This document shows positions 1 to 11,464 of a stretch of 29,963 bases of DNA, piece after piece. The notes under the pieces were generated by a model. The model had not been told where the DNA came from, did not search any database, and saw only the letters and a program-made list of their open reading frames with translations. The position numbers and the translations under genes were made by a program. Source of the DNA: Tieghemiomyces parasiticus (Eukaryota; Kickxellomycota; Dimargaritomycetes; Dimargaritales; Dimargaritaceae); NCBI GenBank assembly GCA_027575765.1, contig JANBPT010000575.1, positions 1 through 29,963 of the forward strand. The letters run 5' to 3'. Positions within the stretch are counted from its first letter, which is position 1. Each line of letters begins with the position of its first letter.

Positions 1-286
1 CGTGGCGAGCAGCGCGTCGCCAAAATGTTCGATTCGCCCGACATGCCCGAGTCGGAAGCTGGTAAGTTTCGAACTTTATCACAATGATTATTGATAGGTG
101 TATCGGAGTTCCTTTACTAGCGCACTAATTCCATACGAGGGGGGTCTTAGCCGCTTTCAAAGCCACTCCATCGTTCGCCAACACTATTTTGATTTGATGT
201 TTGTCTTCTCTCCCCTCCTCCCTTATCCGCCTCGCTGAATAGTGTACGCCCTCTCGGAAGGAGGCGTGATCGACAGTAAGGAGTAG
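1..286 (+). CDS. C-terminal end of an unidentified protein (5' truncated, two exons seen)
   Basis: The window opens inside an exon (1-61) that reads in one frame and ends at a strong GTAAGT donor at 62. I join it to 243-286: a long pyrimidine tract (about 201-236) precedes an AG at 241-242, the phase fits (codon split G|TG), and the 181-base intron matches the size seen in the METTL16 gene. The visible end reads ..RVAKMFDSPDMPESEA then VYALSEGGVIDSKE and stop, an acidic tail. I do not recognise the family. Alternatives are an AG at 149-150 that gives a different short tail, or a further donor (GTAAGG) at 276 leading to another exon. An AATAAA at 529-534 could be its polyadenylation signal. 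The gene converges on the METTL16 gene on the opposite strand. The exon 1 donor is solid; the choice of last exon is inference. Confidence 0.45.
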
Positions 287-1358
287 GCCGTCCCCTTGGT
301 GCCCTCTCCCCACCTCCCTCCTTTGAAATGGAGAGGATGTCAGTATTTAGTGTACTAGCAAAGGTTGTGGAAAGCATACCATGCAATAGTCATATTTATT
401 AGTTAATATATAGTGTGATGGTTCTAAGTTGGGTGAGAATGATTTCGTTGTGGCTTTAAAGTGGGATTTATTGCTGAGTAGCTAAGAAAGCGGGGGAGGC
501 GAAAGTGTGAATTATAGGATGTCGAAGCAATAAAGGCATGGCTCAAGGGGTCTTACAAAAGAGATTTTCGAGTCTAATACGCGGAGGTATGATGGTATTT
601 GTGACAGGATGTGCTGCCCGAGGAGGAGGGGCAGCTAGAGGAGAGACCGAGGGAGGGTCGCATGGCGAGCAGACCAAGTTGAGTAAATAGAAGTTTATTC
701 CACACCTAACGAATCCACGATTATGAGCAATGCGTGGTTTTTAATGAAATAGGCGCGATTCGGGCGATGATAGGAAACTGGCTCGGTGTAGAGTGAGGCA
801 CTTGGCTCCGGGCTCTTCTCCACGAAGAGCCAGATTCGGAATCGAGTTGAATTCACCTCTGAAGTTGGAAGGTGACAGCCTTCCTAATTTACCAAAGGAT
901 GTGCACCATCTGTGCTGGAAGTTATCGGTGCTTCCATCAGGAAGAACGATCTTGAAGAGAGGCGGCGTCCTTATGGATGGCTGGGCTTCCCAGTGGGCGC
1001 CTCAGTCACAGCGTGACCACCCACTATTACCAGATACGAACGAGAGGGTAATGATGCGTAAGCGAAGCGTAGGCTGGTGGCCTGACGATGATAAAGGGAA
1101 AGCAGTAAAGCCATCAGAGAATAAATGATAATAAAACGACTGAGGTAAATGATAAATGAATTATGTCCAATGCTAGTTGAGGGCGCTGATAAAGCGGCGT
1201 GAGTGAGGGGGCGGGGAATCGTCCTTATCAATCGTTGGAGTGGAGTTAGTATGGCCTGATTTGTACTGCCGCTGGAGGAAGTCTTTCGGATTCCACACAT
1301 CAAACACCTGAATATAGATATATATTTATACATTAAAAAATTATAAAGTAACCACCAT
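287..1358. other. Convergent intergenic spacer, no gene supported
   Basis: This spacer lies between the 3' ends of two converging genes. It contains AATAAA at 529-534 on the plus strand and a perfect 8-bp stem with a 5-base loop at 811-831. The stretch 793-1128 is open on the plus strand, but I found no matching splice sites or recognisable protein. TATATA-rich sequence just left of the METTL16 stop (about 1313-1345) probably belongs to its 3' end. Confidence 0.5.
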
Positions 1359-4300
1359 CTAGTCCGACACACCGAAACCTGAGGACAGCGGGCTCTGCGG
1401 TGGGGCCTCATTCAAGATCCGGCTGACAACTTGACGCTGGACATGCGAAGCAAACGACTCAAACAAGGCGTAGTCGTCTCCTTCCAAGAACAAACAGGTC
1501 ACTTGGAAACCCCCTTGGACCGGTGGTGGGCATGGGCGTGGGGATTCGACCGATTCGGTCAAGGCCTGGCCCGCCGGCATGGTTAAGATTATCAACAGCA
1601 CGGACTCGTTACCGGCGGCGGGCGAGAGGTTACCTGCGACTGCTGCTGCTGCACTCGCTGCTACCTTCGGCTGCTGCCGTCGGGCGCGCCGCGACCAAAA
1701 ATCGCCCCGCAAAGCTATCCTCCGCCACACGGGGGCCGGCACCGCCTCGGTTTCGAATGATCCGCCGCTCTTCACCACGCTGGTCTCACCCGGCGGGGCT
1801 GTGTAAAGTAAATTATCCAGAGCGGATAGGAGGGCCGGGCCGTGGGTTATCGTGGGCAGGGTGGCCAAGCTGATAAAACCGGGCTGGCGTACAAGTTTGC
1901 GCAGCTGTCGGTTCGAGGGTAGATCAAGCAGTGCCATTGGCGGTAGCGAGGAACAGGTTTCCAAAGACACAGCGGCTGGCAACATCTCGGGTGGCTAGGA
2001 GTTGAAGCACATGGGCCCGGGTTGACGAGTATACAGGGGGGAAAGGGAGGAGGAGGAAGGAGGAGCAATCTTTGTTAACAAAAGCAAGCGAGCCATCAGC
2101 CAGATCTAGATCAACAAACAAAAAAAAGCGCAATCATTGACCCTTGATTATAGTTGAGAATCCCTAGTCGAAAGCAACCATGTTTGCCACTTTCCCCTCG
2201 CACAAACATATGGGGCTGATCCTTACTTTGCTAATGACACGCCGCCGGTCGAACGACCAAATGACGACCCAACGACGCGTGCGTCCCTGATGAAGCTCCG
2301 CCAGAGCATAGTTGTTAATATGACAGGACCGCAGCTTCGCCACAATGGGTTCAAGAGAAGCCAGTTTGCCAACTAGGCTTGTATACCACCTGATGTGAGT
2401 CGTCATAAGGGGGAGGGGGGGTTCGAAATAGAGTGGGAGGTGGCATGGTAACGTGGGGAGTGGGATGAGCCTAAAAGATATGCAATGTCGAGGAATTATC
2501 ATCTTGTTGATCGTCCGCCTAGGCACCCCCGTTGAAAAATGCGTATATAAATATATATCCTACCTGACTCGCGTACGCCAGCGGCAGCTTTCAGTGATCA
2601 TCCGGCACACGAACTGGACCTCGCCACCAGCTGTGATCATTTCGTTCGAACTTCCCTGGCAGACCTGGATTACGTACCATATAGTATCAGTGAGCCGTTA
2701 GGGTACTGATGAAGGGATAAATTAGAAACGTTACCCAATCCGGATCGAAGGAGGAAGCAAAAAAACAACCAAAATAAAAAAAAAGTGACCCGGCTGTTAT
2801 TGACCCCTTGTCGTCGTTCTACGGGCGCATGGTGACTTACTGTTGATGGGGCCCGGACCTTTTGTGTCCTTGACTGTTGGATCTCCTCTTCACTCTCATA
2901 GAAAGGCGGGTTACACATACAGAAGCTGGTCCGTACAGTGAAGTTTAAAAAGGGTAAGGATAGATCCGCCGGTCAATTACATGAAGGTTAGGATTGTCTT
3001 GTTTTTGGTTACCATGCATCCTAGCCCAACTAAGACAAAACCTGTAGCCACAAGGGGACTCGATTATTGGCGGACTTACTCGAACTTGTCATTTCCCTGC
3101 TCAAATATGACGGCCGGCAACGGAGACTCCGGGGAAGGGTTGGCTACAACCGTTATTCGGTCGGCCAGATCGTTGGTTTTGACGTTGACTTCGGCAACGG
3201 CTAGCGAAGGAGGGTGGATATCTGACACGGATGATAATTAAAAGGGGGGTGGGAGAGGAGAAGGCTGGAGAGCCTAGGTTAGCACTAACACCTGAGCATC
3301 GAGTGTGAACTTGATAGATGTGTCGATTGTTGCTCGCGTTCTGCTGAGTCGACTAGAACTGAGGAGTGGGGGGGGTGCCTCGATGCTTACATACCTGTCG
3401 TAACGAACTGCCAGTCGGAGTGCAGCCGGCAAGCTAAAAGCGGGTAGATACATGACGCGCCCGTTCCTCTGGAATTTAGGGATGTGCCGTAGGAAAGAGT
3501 TTGGTTATCAAACGCTGCGTTAGGGAGTTGATGGTCACTGTTGTTTTTTGTATTGTCTATTCGTCTGCCTATTATTAGTTTGGATCACATGCCTATCGCC
3601 ATCACTTACATGTCGATACCTCGGATCGGGACTTTGGTGCATTCCCGCAACTCGGGAACGAGCAGGTCCTCGATCAGGAGGAGGTAGTCGAGGCTGGCAA
3701 AGTTGGAACGGAGGGCGGAGAGGAAACGGGAGAAGGAGGAATCGTAACTATCCCGTTAGAACCATGCTCATTTATGTTGGCGGAAAAAAAACTCGACTTT
3801 TCTAGGTCAGGGCGAAGTACGGTTCGCTTCCAATGATGCTAAACGGCCCGCAACTTTAACCTTACCGATTGGGAATCTAGTATGGAGTTAAGCATAGAAT
3901 GTAGGGAAAGGTGGGAGTAATTAGGTTAACGTCGATATCGAGGTAGACTGCCCGGCTAATAAAAACCTCTACAGCGGACATGAGACCACGACTTACCATG
4001 GGGCAGAGACTATCAAGCGGGAATTCCACGCGAAGGTTAAAGTGTTCTCTGAGTAGCGTGTAGGCTAGCTCCCTGGTATGGTGGAATTCGAGGTGAAGGG
4101 GAGTTGGGTGGATTCATGGACGTTCAGTTGTAACGACAATCAACCCGTAAAAAGGCCCTCAGCTATAATTCCAGGCGGTCAAGCCAATCTAGTAATAAAT
4201 AAATATATAAAAGAAAAAGTACCGTCAGATCAAGCCCAAGCTCCGGCCCTGAATGTAGTTTCCTTACCTGACTCCCTCCGGGTCTTGGAAATCAAGTTGG

Positions 4301-4670
4301 GTCTTGCCGCCAGGGTCAAGGAAAGTTCTGAACGGATATTCATACAGCGGAGGTGATAAAGACCAAGGATCAAGGGTCAAGTTAGAGAAAAAAAAAAAGG
4401 CGAGGGTGGCGGGGGGGGGGAGGTCATCAATCCGCTCACCGGCTGCTCTTGGGCAAACCTCTATGTTTCAACGATGGGCAAGCTGAGAGTATTATGAGCT
4501 GTCCTGTGCACACCGCCACACACTTACTTGAGCTTGAAGCGCGGGTACCGCTCGGCCAGGTCAGCGAACGCCGGTGGGCGGTCATAAAATGGATTGCGTC
4601 GGTGTAGGCTGCCATACCGAGCGCTGGTAAACCGCGGGGCCTCCCAGCGTCGTCGGTCGTATTTGGGCAT
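1359..4670 (-). CDS. METTL16: METTL16-type RNA N6-adenosine methyltransferase (11 exons)
   Basis: Coding exons, all on the minus strand in transcript order: 4528-4670, 4268-4327, 3997-4072, 3866-3876, 3610-3693, 3395-3468, 3080-3221, 2841-2925, 2564-2664, 2227-2389, 1359-1994. Every junction is GT..AG, all phases agree, and the product is 524 aa. Family knowledge: METTL16/RlmF-type enzymes transfer methyl from SAM to an adenosine in RNA; human METTL16 and fission yeast Mtl16 act on U6 snRNA. Seen here: an N-terminus matching the family pattern RNP[FY]xDxPPxFxxLAxxYPxF (residues ~26-46), LDFQDPEG, the MIPNRLDYLLLIEDLL block, DIGTGASCIYPLL (SAM-binding loop, residues 124-136), EVNVKTNDL, FCMCNPPFYES with catalytic NPPF at 202-205, ITAGGEVQFV, WYTSLVGKLASL, and GRTRRWVVIWSF at 294-305. 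The last 211 residues, from 314, are alanine-rich and not recognisable; they fall where vertebrate METTL16 carries its own C-terminal region. The start is the first ATG in frame just before the conserved N-terminus. Identification is by motif recall; no search was run. Confidence 0.93.
3866..3876 (-). other. METTL16: 11-nt microexon of the METTL16 gene
   Basis: This 11-base exon (ATTCCCAATCG on the minus strand) is preceded by ..ACTAG and followed by GTAAGG. It encodes I-P-N plus two bases of R. Without it the flanking exons are out of phase (the preceding exon ends in phase 0, the next begins in phase 2) and the conserved [V/I]PNR motif before LDYLLLIEDLL is lost. With it the frame and the family motif are both restored. 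Flanking introns are 120 and 172 bases. Confidence 0.85.
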
Positions 4671-4777
4671 GTTGCTGAGAAGGGGGGGAGGAGGAGGGGG
4701 TGGCCGCTATAGTGCCCGACGGGAGTTTGGTGGATAGTAAAGGAGCCAGCCTAGAACGGAGAGTGATGCTGTGGTGG

Positions 4778-5230
4778 TCAATGAGATCGGCTTGATATGC
4801 CCAAGATGTAAAAGTCTGTGGAATGCGACGAAGGTGAAGAATGCCCCGCCCAGGACGGTAACGGGAGGGAGGCCTTGCAAAGGAGTGACTGCGACGTGCC
4901 GCCTGATAAACTCCTGTCAACTATCACTGCATCCTCGTAGGGCAATCTCATGTGACAGCGATTGCGAAGGTGCCGGGGAATGTCTAGGTAAATCTCTTGC
5001 CGCTTGACTTCAAGTCCTTCGGGCGCTCACTGTAAGGCCCCCACCTGTTCTAGAGTAACCTTGCTGACATTTCATTGTGACGGTAATAGCGCTGGTCGTG
5101 AAGACATTATTCGGGAAGAAGAAGAATAAACAAACAATGGCACCTACCTCACCATTAATAAGCCAACGGAGCTTGGAGGAATGGACCCACACCTTATTGT
5201 CAAGGATGGCAAGAAACAACAATTTCCTGA
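4778..5230 (-). CDS. Tentative last two exons of an unidentified gene
   Basis: Two possible exons, 5153-5230 and 4778-4926, joined by a 226-base GT(GAGG)..(GATGC)AG intron with matching phase 1. The first reads RKLLFLAILDNKVWVHSSKL then RWLING. The second continues VIVDRSLSGGTSQSLL.. for 48 codons to a TGA. The intron size suits this genome. The gene would end about 107 bases before the METTL16 start on the same strand. Upstream exons could not be fixed: several acceptors (5226, 5230, near 5245) are possible, and a short ATG-containing exon near 5720-5750 is only a guess. I do not recognise the product. Open frames this short arise by chance, so treat it as a pointer. Confidence 0.25.
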
Positions 5231-8200
5231 CTGCATAGCCCGAAGTTTCTCATTGGATGTTGAACCTATTTATTTACCACAGAGTGAAACATGTTCATTG
5301 TTGACGCAGCTATGCAAATATCACCCAACTTAGAATCGATGACGGGGGCCACACAAGCCAGAGGTACGCCAGTCGTGTCATTGACATTAATAATAGATTA
5401 TTTCTGATTATCTCTAAATATACAACGTGAACGTCACAATACAAACACTTTCCGATCTATCGGAATGGTGTCACAGAGTGAGCTCGGTTGACGCAAGTCA
5501 TGTCGGAGAACCCTAGCTCTCTACTGAATTACAGGGGTAGTCTATCCTCTGAGGAAGAAAAACGACGGCGGTGAAGGGGGCAGACGCAACGGTGGAATGG
5601 TTGGCAATCTAATCGCCCTTGGAATGAGGGGGGGGGGCTCCACCCTGCTTTTCCCTTCCCTCATCACTGCCCCTCTTTAAACGCGTGGTCTTCCCCCCGT
5701 TTAGGATATCCGCCCCCATACTCTCTGTTCCTCCCTTCGGCTTAGCATGACAGTTCCAACGCCACGTCACGCGGCTTAAGAAATGGCAGAGGGCCGATCT
5801 ATATCAAAGCGACAGTGTCCGGCAACGGGTGTGTTTGGTGAGGGAGAGTGGGGGTCATCGGCATGAACAGGTTTGTTCGAGGTGATTGTCGGGTTTGTGC
5901 AACCGGAAGGACCGTATGTAACAGGTGGGTGTGGTTCGTAGACTAAAAGATGATAGGTGGGACCGTGCGTCTTGCGGTGTTGGAGGGTCGGTGAGTAATG
6001 CCGCGCCATTTAGCAGTTTTCACCAAATTAGGGCTATATGACGGGTCTAAGGGTGCTGCGAGGCGATGAGCAAGTCCGCCCGAGTAGCCAGTAGAGTCTG
6101 TCGACCACGACATGCGTGCAGAAGCCACCACTTGGTCAGCATCGCTTGATTTCACGGGTCCCGCTTACCTTGACGGTCGACCCTGACCCTTAGCCAAAGT
6201 GTTTTCTACCCCCTCCTCCTCCTCCTTCTTCCTCCGGCAGTCAGTAGGTCCTTCAGCTCAGCTCTCCGGCTACCCCAGCTGCTACATGTCAGCTGACCAG
6301 ATCGCCTCAACTGTCCCTCTCGAACTCCTGGCACGGGTAGGTGGTACTGCACCCGTACCTCTCTTCTACCCCCTGACGCAGCCATCCATCTGCCTCACCC
6401 TCCCCCTGTCTCTCCCAGAAGTCCCAAGCAGCCACTCTGAACTGGAAGAGGAGAGAGCGTGCCCATTTGAATTGACAATTACCGATATTCGATTGATCGC
6501 CGATGTACCTTTGGGCTAGTTAGAATTACCATTGCCATGCGCGTGCGCGATAGATGATGATGGAAATGTAATACATACGGAGTCGAAGTGTCATTCTTAA
6601 GCTCGGATCCGAGGAAACTAAAAAAGGGAAGTACTATACTGTAGTTGATTGTACAGAAACTTGGCCGACTGGAAGTGACGCGGTTGACCGCGTGAGAACA
6701 CATACCAAAACAAAGAGGTGGAATCACAGACCACCCGAACAAGGTCATGCTTCACTCTCCTACTCGTTCAGTTACGGTTGGCTGGGCCTGCAGGGCCCCG
6801 TTACTGTAGGGCCATCGATTGCTTAAGCAAATTTGTCAAAGCGGATACACCGTCAGATGACGCCGGTTGGAATTAACCATCCATGCGGTTGCGGTGGGCT
6901 AGTGTAAAGTGGACATTTACTTGCCCTAGCCAGCATAGGCAGCAACTACATCGCTGGACAAGGTGCCGACGCAATCGACTTCCGCGACCGACCAATCGAT
7001 AACCAATGGTGGCCAAATATGGAATTTAAAGGGTCTGGAATAATGCACACACCAACGTTTTGACCAACCTGCTGGTCACTCTACTCTGCGCTAGGAGTAA
7101 TTAGCAGGCCCGACCTCAAACGCCTTCCCCCGAGAGTCATACGACCCACCAAAGTAACCGGTAAAGGGGTGTGGCTGCGGAACCAGGCTATAAGTGAAAC
7201 TGATTACGCAAACAGGGGCAGTCGGAGAAGCGATGAGATGGAAGAGGGGGCCCGCTGCTCATTGCTCATCAGCCTACGTTGCCGCTACCCATGCCCCGGT
7301 CCATTTGTTCCTCACTAGATTAATAAACCATGCCAATCAATAGCCTCCTTCTCTTCCATTTGTTCGCTAAAGAACGGTGCATTAAGGCCCAGGACGAGCG
7401 AGAGAGAGACAAGGTAGAGCTCCCATGGTGGTACATATTGGCGATGTTGTTGTCGCACCGATCCCATTGATGCCGGTCCTGGTATTCTCGATGATCGGGC
7501 CAACAGCATCGGAGCCGCTCAAGCCCTAATATACCCCTTAATGGATAGAGCGAGTGGGTGCAACAATCGGAAGGGATTAGTGACTAGACATGGGGGGGGG
7601 TACGGTACCAGGGCAATACAGGGGGCGGGGGTAGTTGGAGCGCTTTGACTATGCATGGGAATAATAGCACTGACGACATGGCTTGCATTGGCATGTACAA
7701 TACTAGGGTTTAGAGTGGGCGGTAAATCGGATATATCCCCGAATGGTGGGGGGGGGGGGGAGAGGCTAAACTCCGATCTGCCTGCGGTCTTTGTACATAA
7801 CGAACGTACAAGTGTGTGTATTCCACAGGAAAGCACCATTGTGGACAAGAAGGCTTTCCTTCCAGGATCGACAATGGGTTTTGGGCCCCGTATGGCGAGC
7901 TTTGGCCAACGGGATTACCGATGGCCAGGTGGTACGACCAAGCGATCGAATAGTGTCTCGGAGATGATGAAACGCGGGATATGCGGGAAACCGGAGCCGA
8001 CCCTCTCTGCCCAGGACAGACCTGTTTAGTCGGTTCGGTGGCTAGAACACAAAGCAGTCCCCTTCCCCCGATCTACCAACCCTTGGGGCTTGTAATGCAT
8101 CCACTCATTCCTACACCGCCCCACCCCTTCCTAATCATATGGTACTCCACAGTGGCCCCACAACACCTTATCTGACGACAGCCGGTCTTTAACTATCATT

Positions 8201-11200
8201 TTCCATGTTTAGCGCATCCCTCCCGTCCTCGCCGCCGGGTAGAGCCGAGTAAGGTGAATAATAATGGCTAGGGAGAAAGAGCATGATGGCAGCTCATGCG
8301 CTAATAGAGACGAGAGGGAACCGACCTTCATGTTGGACTGCGTGGCTCTCCACAGTGTGCCATTTTGTAGGTTGAATGAGGGACGCGTGGACGGGGTGGA
8401 TGGTTTAAAGGGATATAGCTTCAACGTTTTACATCATTTTCAGGTAGTACCTAGCCAAGGCATATTGCCTAGAAGACGGTCATTGCCTTTGAACTATACC
8501 TGTCCCTACAAGCCCTTAGGTAGCAGGCTAATGGGCTAGAGCCTCAAAGGATACGGGCTCTGACGTACTAATACCCCCGTCATCATGACCGACTAATACA
8601 TCTTCCCCTGATCCCGCTGGCCCTGCAGTGTGACCGGTATATTTTCTAGATGGCAGACCGACTCCCCGCCAAGGAAGGGTTGATTGAGCCCGATACAGGT
8701 ACGAACTTAGGTGTTGGGTTGGAAGAGCGGGGTGGGGATGAGGGAGGGGTTTGCTTGGTCCAGCCAACCAGATGCCAACGGTTGTTACCTTACCTCTGGC
8801 CGCTTAATCTCCCCGCCGTCCGCACCCAATTGCCCAGAATTTACCCACGCAACCACCCCGCCGCATCCCCCCCCTCTTTTGTTAATTTCCCGCGTAACCA
8901 AACGTCCAGATTCCGTTGCCCACTCGCTAAATCTCCGAAAAGCATACCGGTTTTATTCCCACTGCTCCCTCCCATTCCCTACGCGTTTTGAAGAGCATAA
9001 GGGGAGTGGAGGGCGATGATGGTTTGCGGTACCAACCATCTAAGTGATTGACTCACACCCGATATATAGGAAATCTTGGAACCGGTGGGGTTACCCCGGC
9101 TCCTCCCCTTTCCAATTTTCACCTTTATTATGTTCGAAGTGGAGAATATTCGGTTCCAGCACCACCCACGTAGGGGAGGGGCCAGGCTGGATTGCCTCGG
9201 TGTTTGTGGTTACCTGGCAAGAGAGGTGGCTGGAACACCGCGCGCCCCACTGGACCGAGTGAGCGAGGGACCTGTGGGTGCAGCAGCCATGACCGCATAG
9301 CTCTTATTCAGCCGGGAAGGGATTATCCCCCCTCACAGGTCCCCGGGCCCCGTCTCGTTGGGTGGGTCGTTATTAAATTATCCGAGACAGGAAGGCGCAG
9401 TGGCAAGTTATGTTGTAATGAGCGGATGAGCTGAGGAGAATGTCCTCGGAGGCATTTACTGCCCTCCCCCGCTCGTAGTGACAGAGATGATGGTAATGAG
9501 ATAGGAGGAAGACGTCTCTGTTCTGGAGAGTGCGCGCTTGCTTGCTATTGGGAGCCACGGCCCAGTAAGTAGGTGAAGTAGCGGGGTAGGGCATTTGACT
9601 GACACATTGTGTCACTGGTGGCGCAGCACGTGAAGAAGGTGTTAGCCCACGAGGTGATCCCAACTGCCCGCGGCGCTGAGCTGTCACAATGTCGCCGGCT
9701 CTAGTTTAAACTGTCCAGCGGATATCTGGCGTCATGGACCTTAACTCGAGCTGTCTTGAGGGAGCACCAACTGCGCTGAAGCCCTCTACGCTGAAGCCGG
9801 CGGGGCGAGCCAACGAGGAGGCTTTCGGCGAGTTGCGTATGTCTGAGCATGTCGATGTCATTTGGAGGAGGGGTGTGCGGATGGCCATTTAGAATACATG
9901 TGGCTAAGCCGCCGCCGCTGCTCTACTAGGGTCACCATTCTGACAGCGACTGCATGCGTTCAACGGTCAAGCCCGGAAGGCCTATATGCTTTCCAACGGC
10001 GAGGTTATTTGACGGGTGCATGGCCTCGACACTGGCGTGGTTATTGGCCAAGCCTTGCCACAGGGAACTGTTTTATGGTGGATTATGGCCCAACGCGCAC
10101 CCCAGTAACACTGCGGCCTGGGCGTCTTTTTCTCCTGTAGTCTACGGTAATGCCCCCTCCCCTCACTCGCTAACCTAGAAGGACAAACGGTTTTGCTGCA
10201 GAGGAGGGGGGGACTGCGGTTCGGCCGAGAATACTCACTGAACCTTAACGAACCTAACTAGGAAAAATAATCGAGTATGAGAAGGTGGCCGGATGTGTGT
10301 GATCTACGGCGTGTACTTCGCCGCATAACCGCCGGACAGGCTCGGATTCCCCAGTCTCCGGGTCATCCCCTCTCCTTCTTGGTGATTGGTCACCTATGAT
10401 GTCATGGCTTCGGGGCTCACCATCCGGCGGAGCTAAAGGGGAGGCGGTCTCACTTTAGTGGCCCGGGTGAGCTGTATCGATGCGCTATCAGAGTGGTGAT
10501 TTTCTGACGAGCTGGGCGCAAAGGCATGTCCGGTAGCGCAGGGAGGAGGTGTGACTTGCATCTCTCTGCAGGGCTAAGCGTTTAATGCGAGGCACATGTG
10601 ATTAGTATCGACCGTTAGTATCGGGCAGCCGCATCTCGCGGAGCTCACCCTAGGTCACAAGGCCTGCTTCTAGACTCTGGGCTCCAGGGCGTAGATGATG
10701 GACGGACTGCCCGTTGACCGCGGCCAGGCTGGATCTTGCCATAAGGCGGTGATGGTAGGGAGGCGCACGGGCTGTACTCCCGTCAGCCCCCTTACCCACC
10801 ACAGACGTCAATTTACTCGCTGACTCGTTTTGGCTGGCATTCCCGGCTTCGTCCGGTCTAATGCGTTGGGAATGCCAAGGGGCCCAAGGGGAAGGAGACC
10901 CCCCCCCCGTCTTTGCCATGTATCCTCACGCCCCACCTAACCGCTCCCCCGCCCGAGCTGTGCTCCTGGATACAAAGCCTGTCCACGTCCCCTGGGTATC
11001 CCGCCAATGCGTTTGGGGTGGCCTGGTTACGCGCCGCCCCCTATCCATCTGGCCAGACCCTACAGCCGGATCACGCCGGCTCAAATATCGCTGAGGGAAA
11101 ATCACGTGGTGAGGGGAAGGTTTCCTTGGATATGCACCCCAGGTTGCTGGGTGCGCGCATAGCAGGTTGTCCAGCGCATACCTTGTAGCGGTGCGATTCG

Positions 11201-11464
11201 GACTAGCCACCGAATGCGATAATTATTATTCACCCCCTTTCTTCGTTACCCGGCAGGCAGCCGGGGTGAATGGTGTGTGTTGGCAGCTAAGAGCGACCTG
11301 TTATTTTTTTGCAAGCAGGCCGAGGTGGATCCGCGGAAGGGGCGCGTGGGGAGGGGACCCTGCCCTGCGGCCGCGGTGGATGGGTCAAACTCACCGCCGG
11401 GTTCAGCTGGCTCCCTAGTGCTGGTGGATTAATCTATGGGGTGGGTGCGGGACAATAAAATAGG
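5231..11464. other. Long stretch with no gene I can support
   Basis: Both strands hold many short open frames, none with a recognisable domain or a convincing exon chain. Seen: a G10 run at 5628-5637, a G9 run at 7592-7600 and a G13 run at 7748-7760. A pyrimidine tract at about 6206-6235 ends in GGCAG and is followed by a short open exon-like piece (MSADQIASTVPLELLAR, then GTAGGT). I could not connect it to anything. No tRNA, rRNA or transposase signature was noticed. Confidence 0.4.

Noticed and set aside
1523..1873. Plus-strand open frames over the last METTL16 exon
   Set aside because: They are shadows of the minus-strand coding exon, which is tied to the METTL16 gene by phase-consistent splicing.
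5783..5990. Chain of short exons separated by 32-33 base introns on the plus strand
   Set aside because: Those introns are too short for this genome, and all three frames give equally plausible peptides, so there is no real evidence.
7655..8029. 124-codon ATG frame with a hydrophobic N-terminus (MGIIALTTWLALACTILG)
   Set aside because: It runs straight through a G13 homopolymer, has no recognisable family and its length is expected by chance among six frames of 30 kb. The hydrophobic start alone is not enough.
8650..9019. Possible two-exon 52-aa gene (8650-8698 joined to 8910-9019, phase 1)
   Set aside because: The splice signals and phase fit, but the donor (GTACGA) is weak, the product is tiny and unrecognised, and such joins can be found by trying enough combinations.
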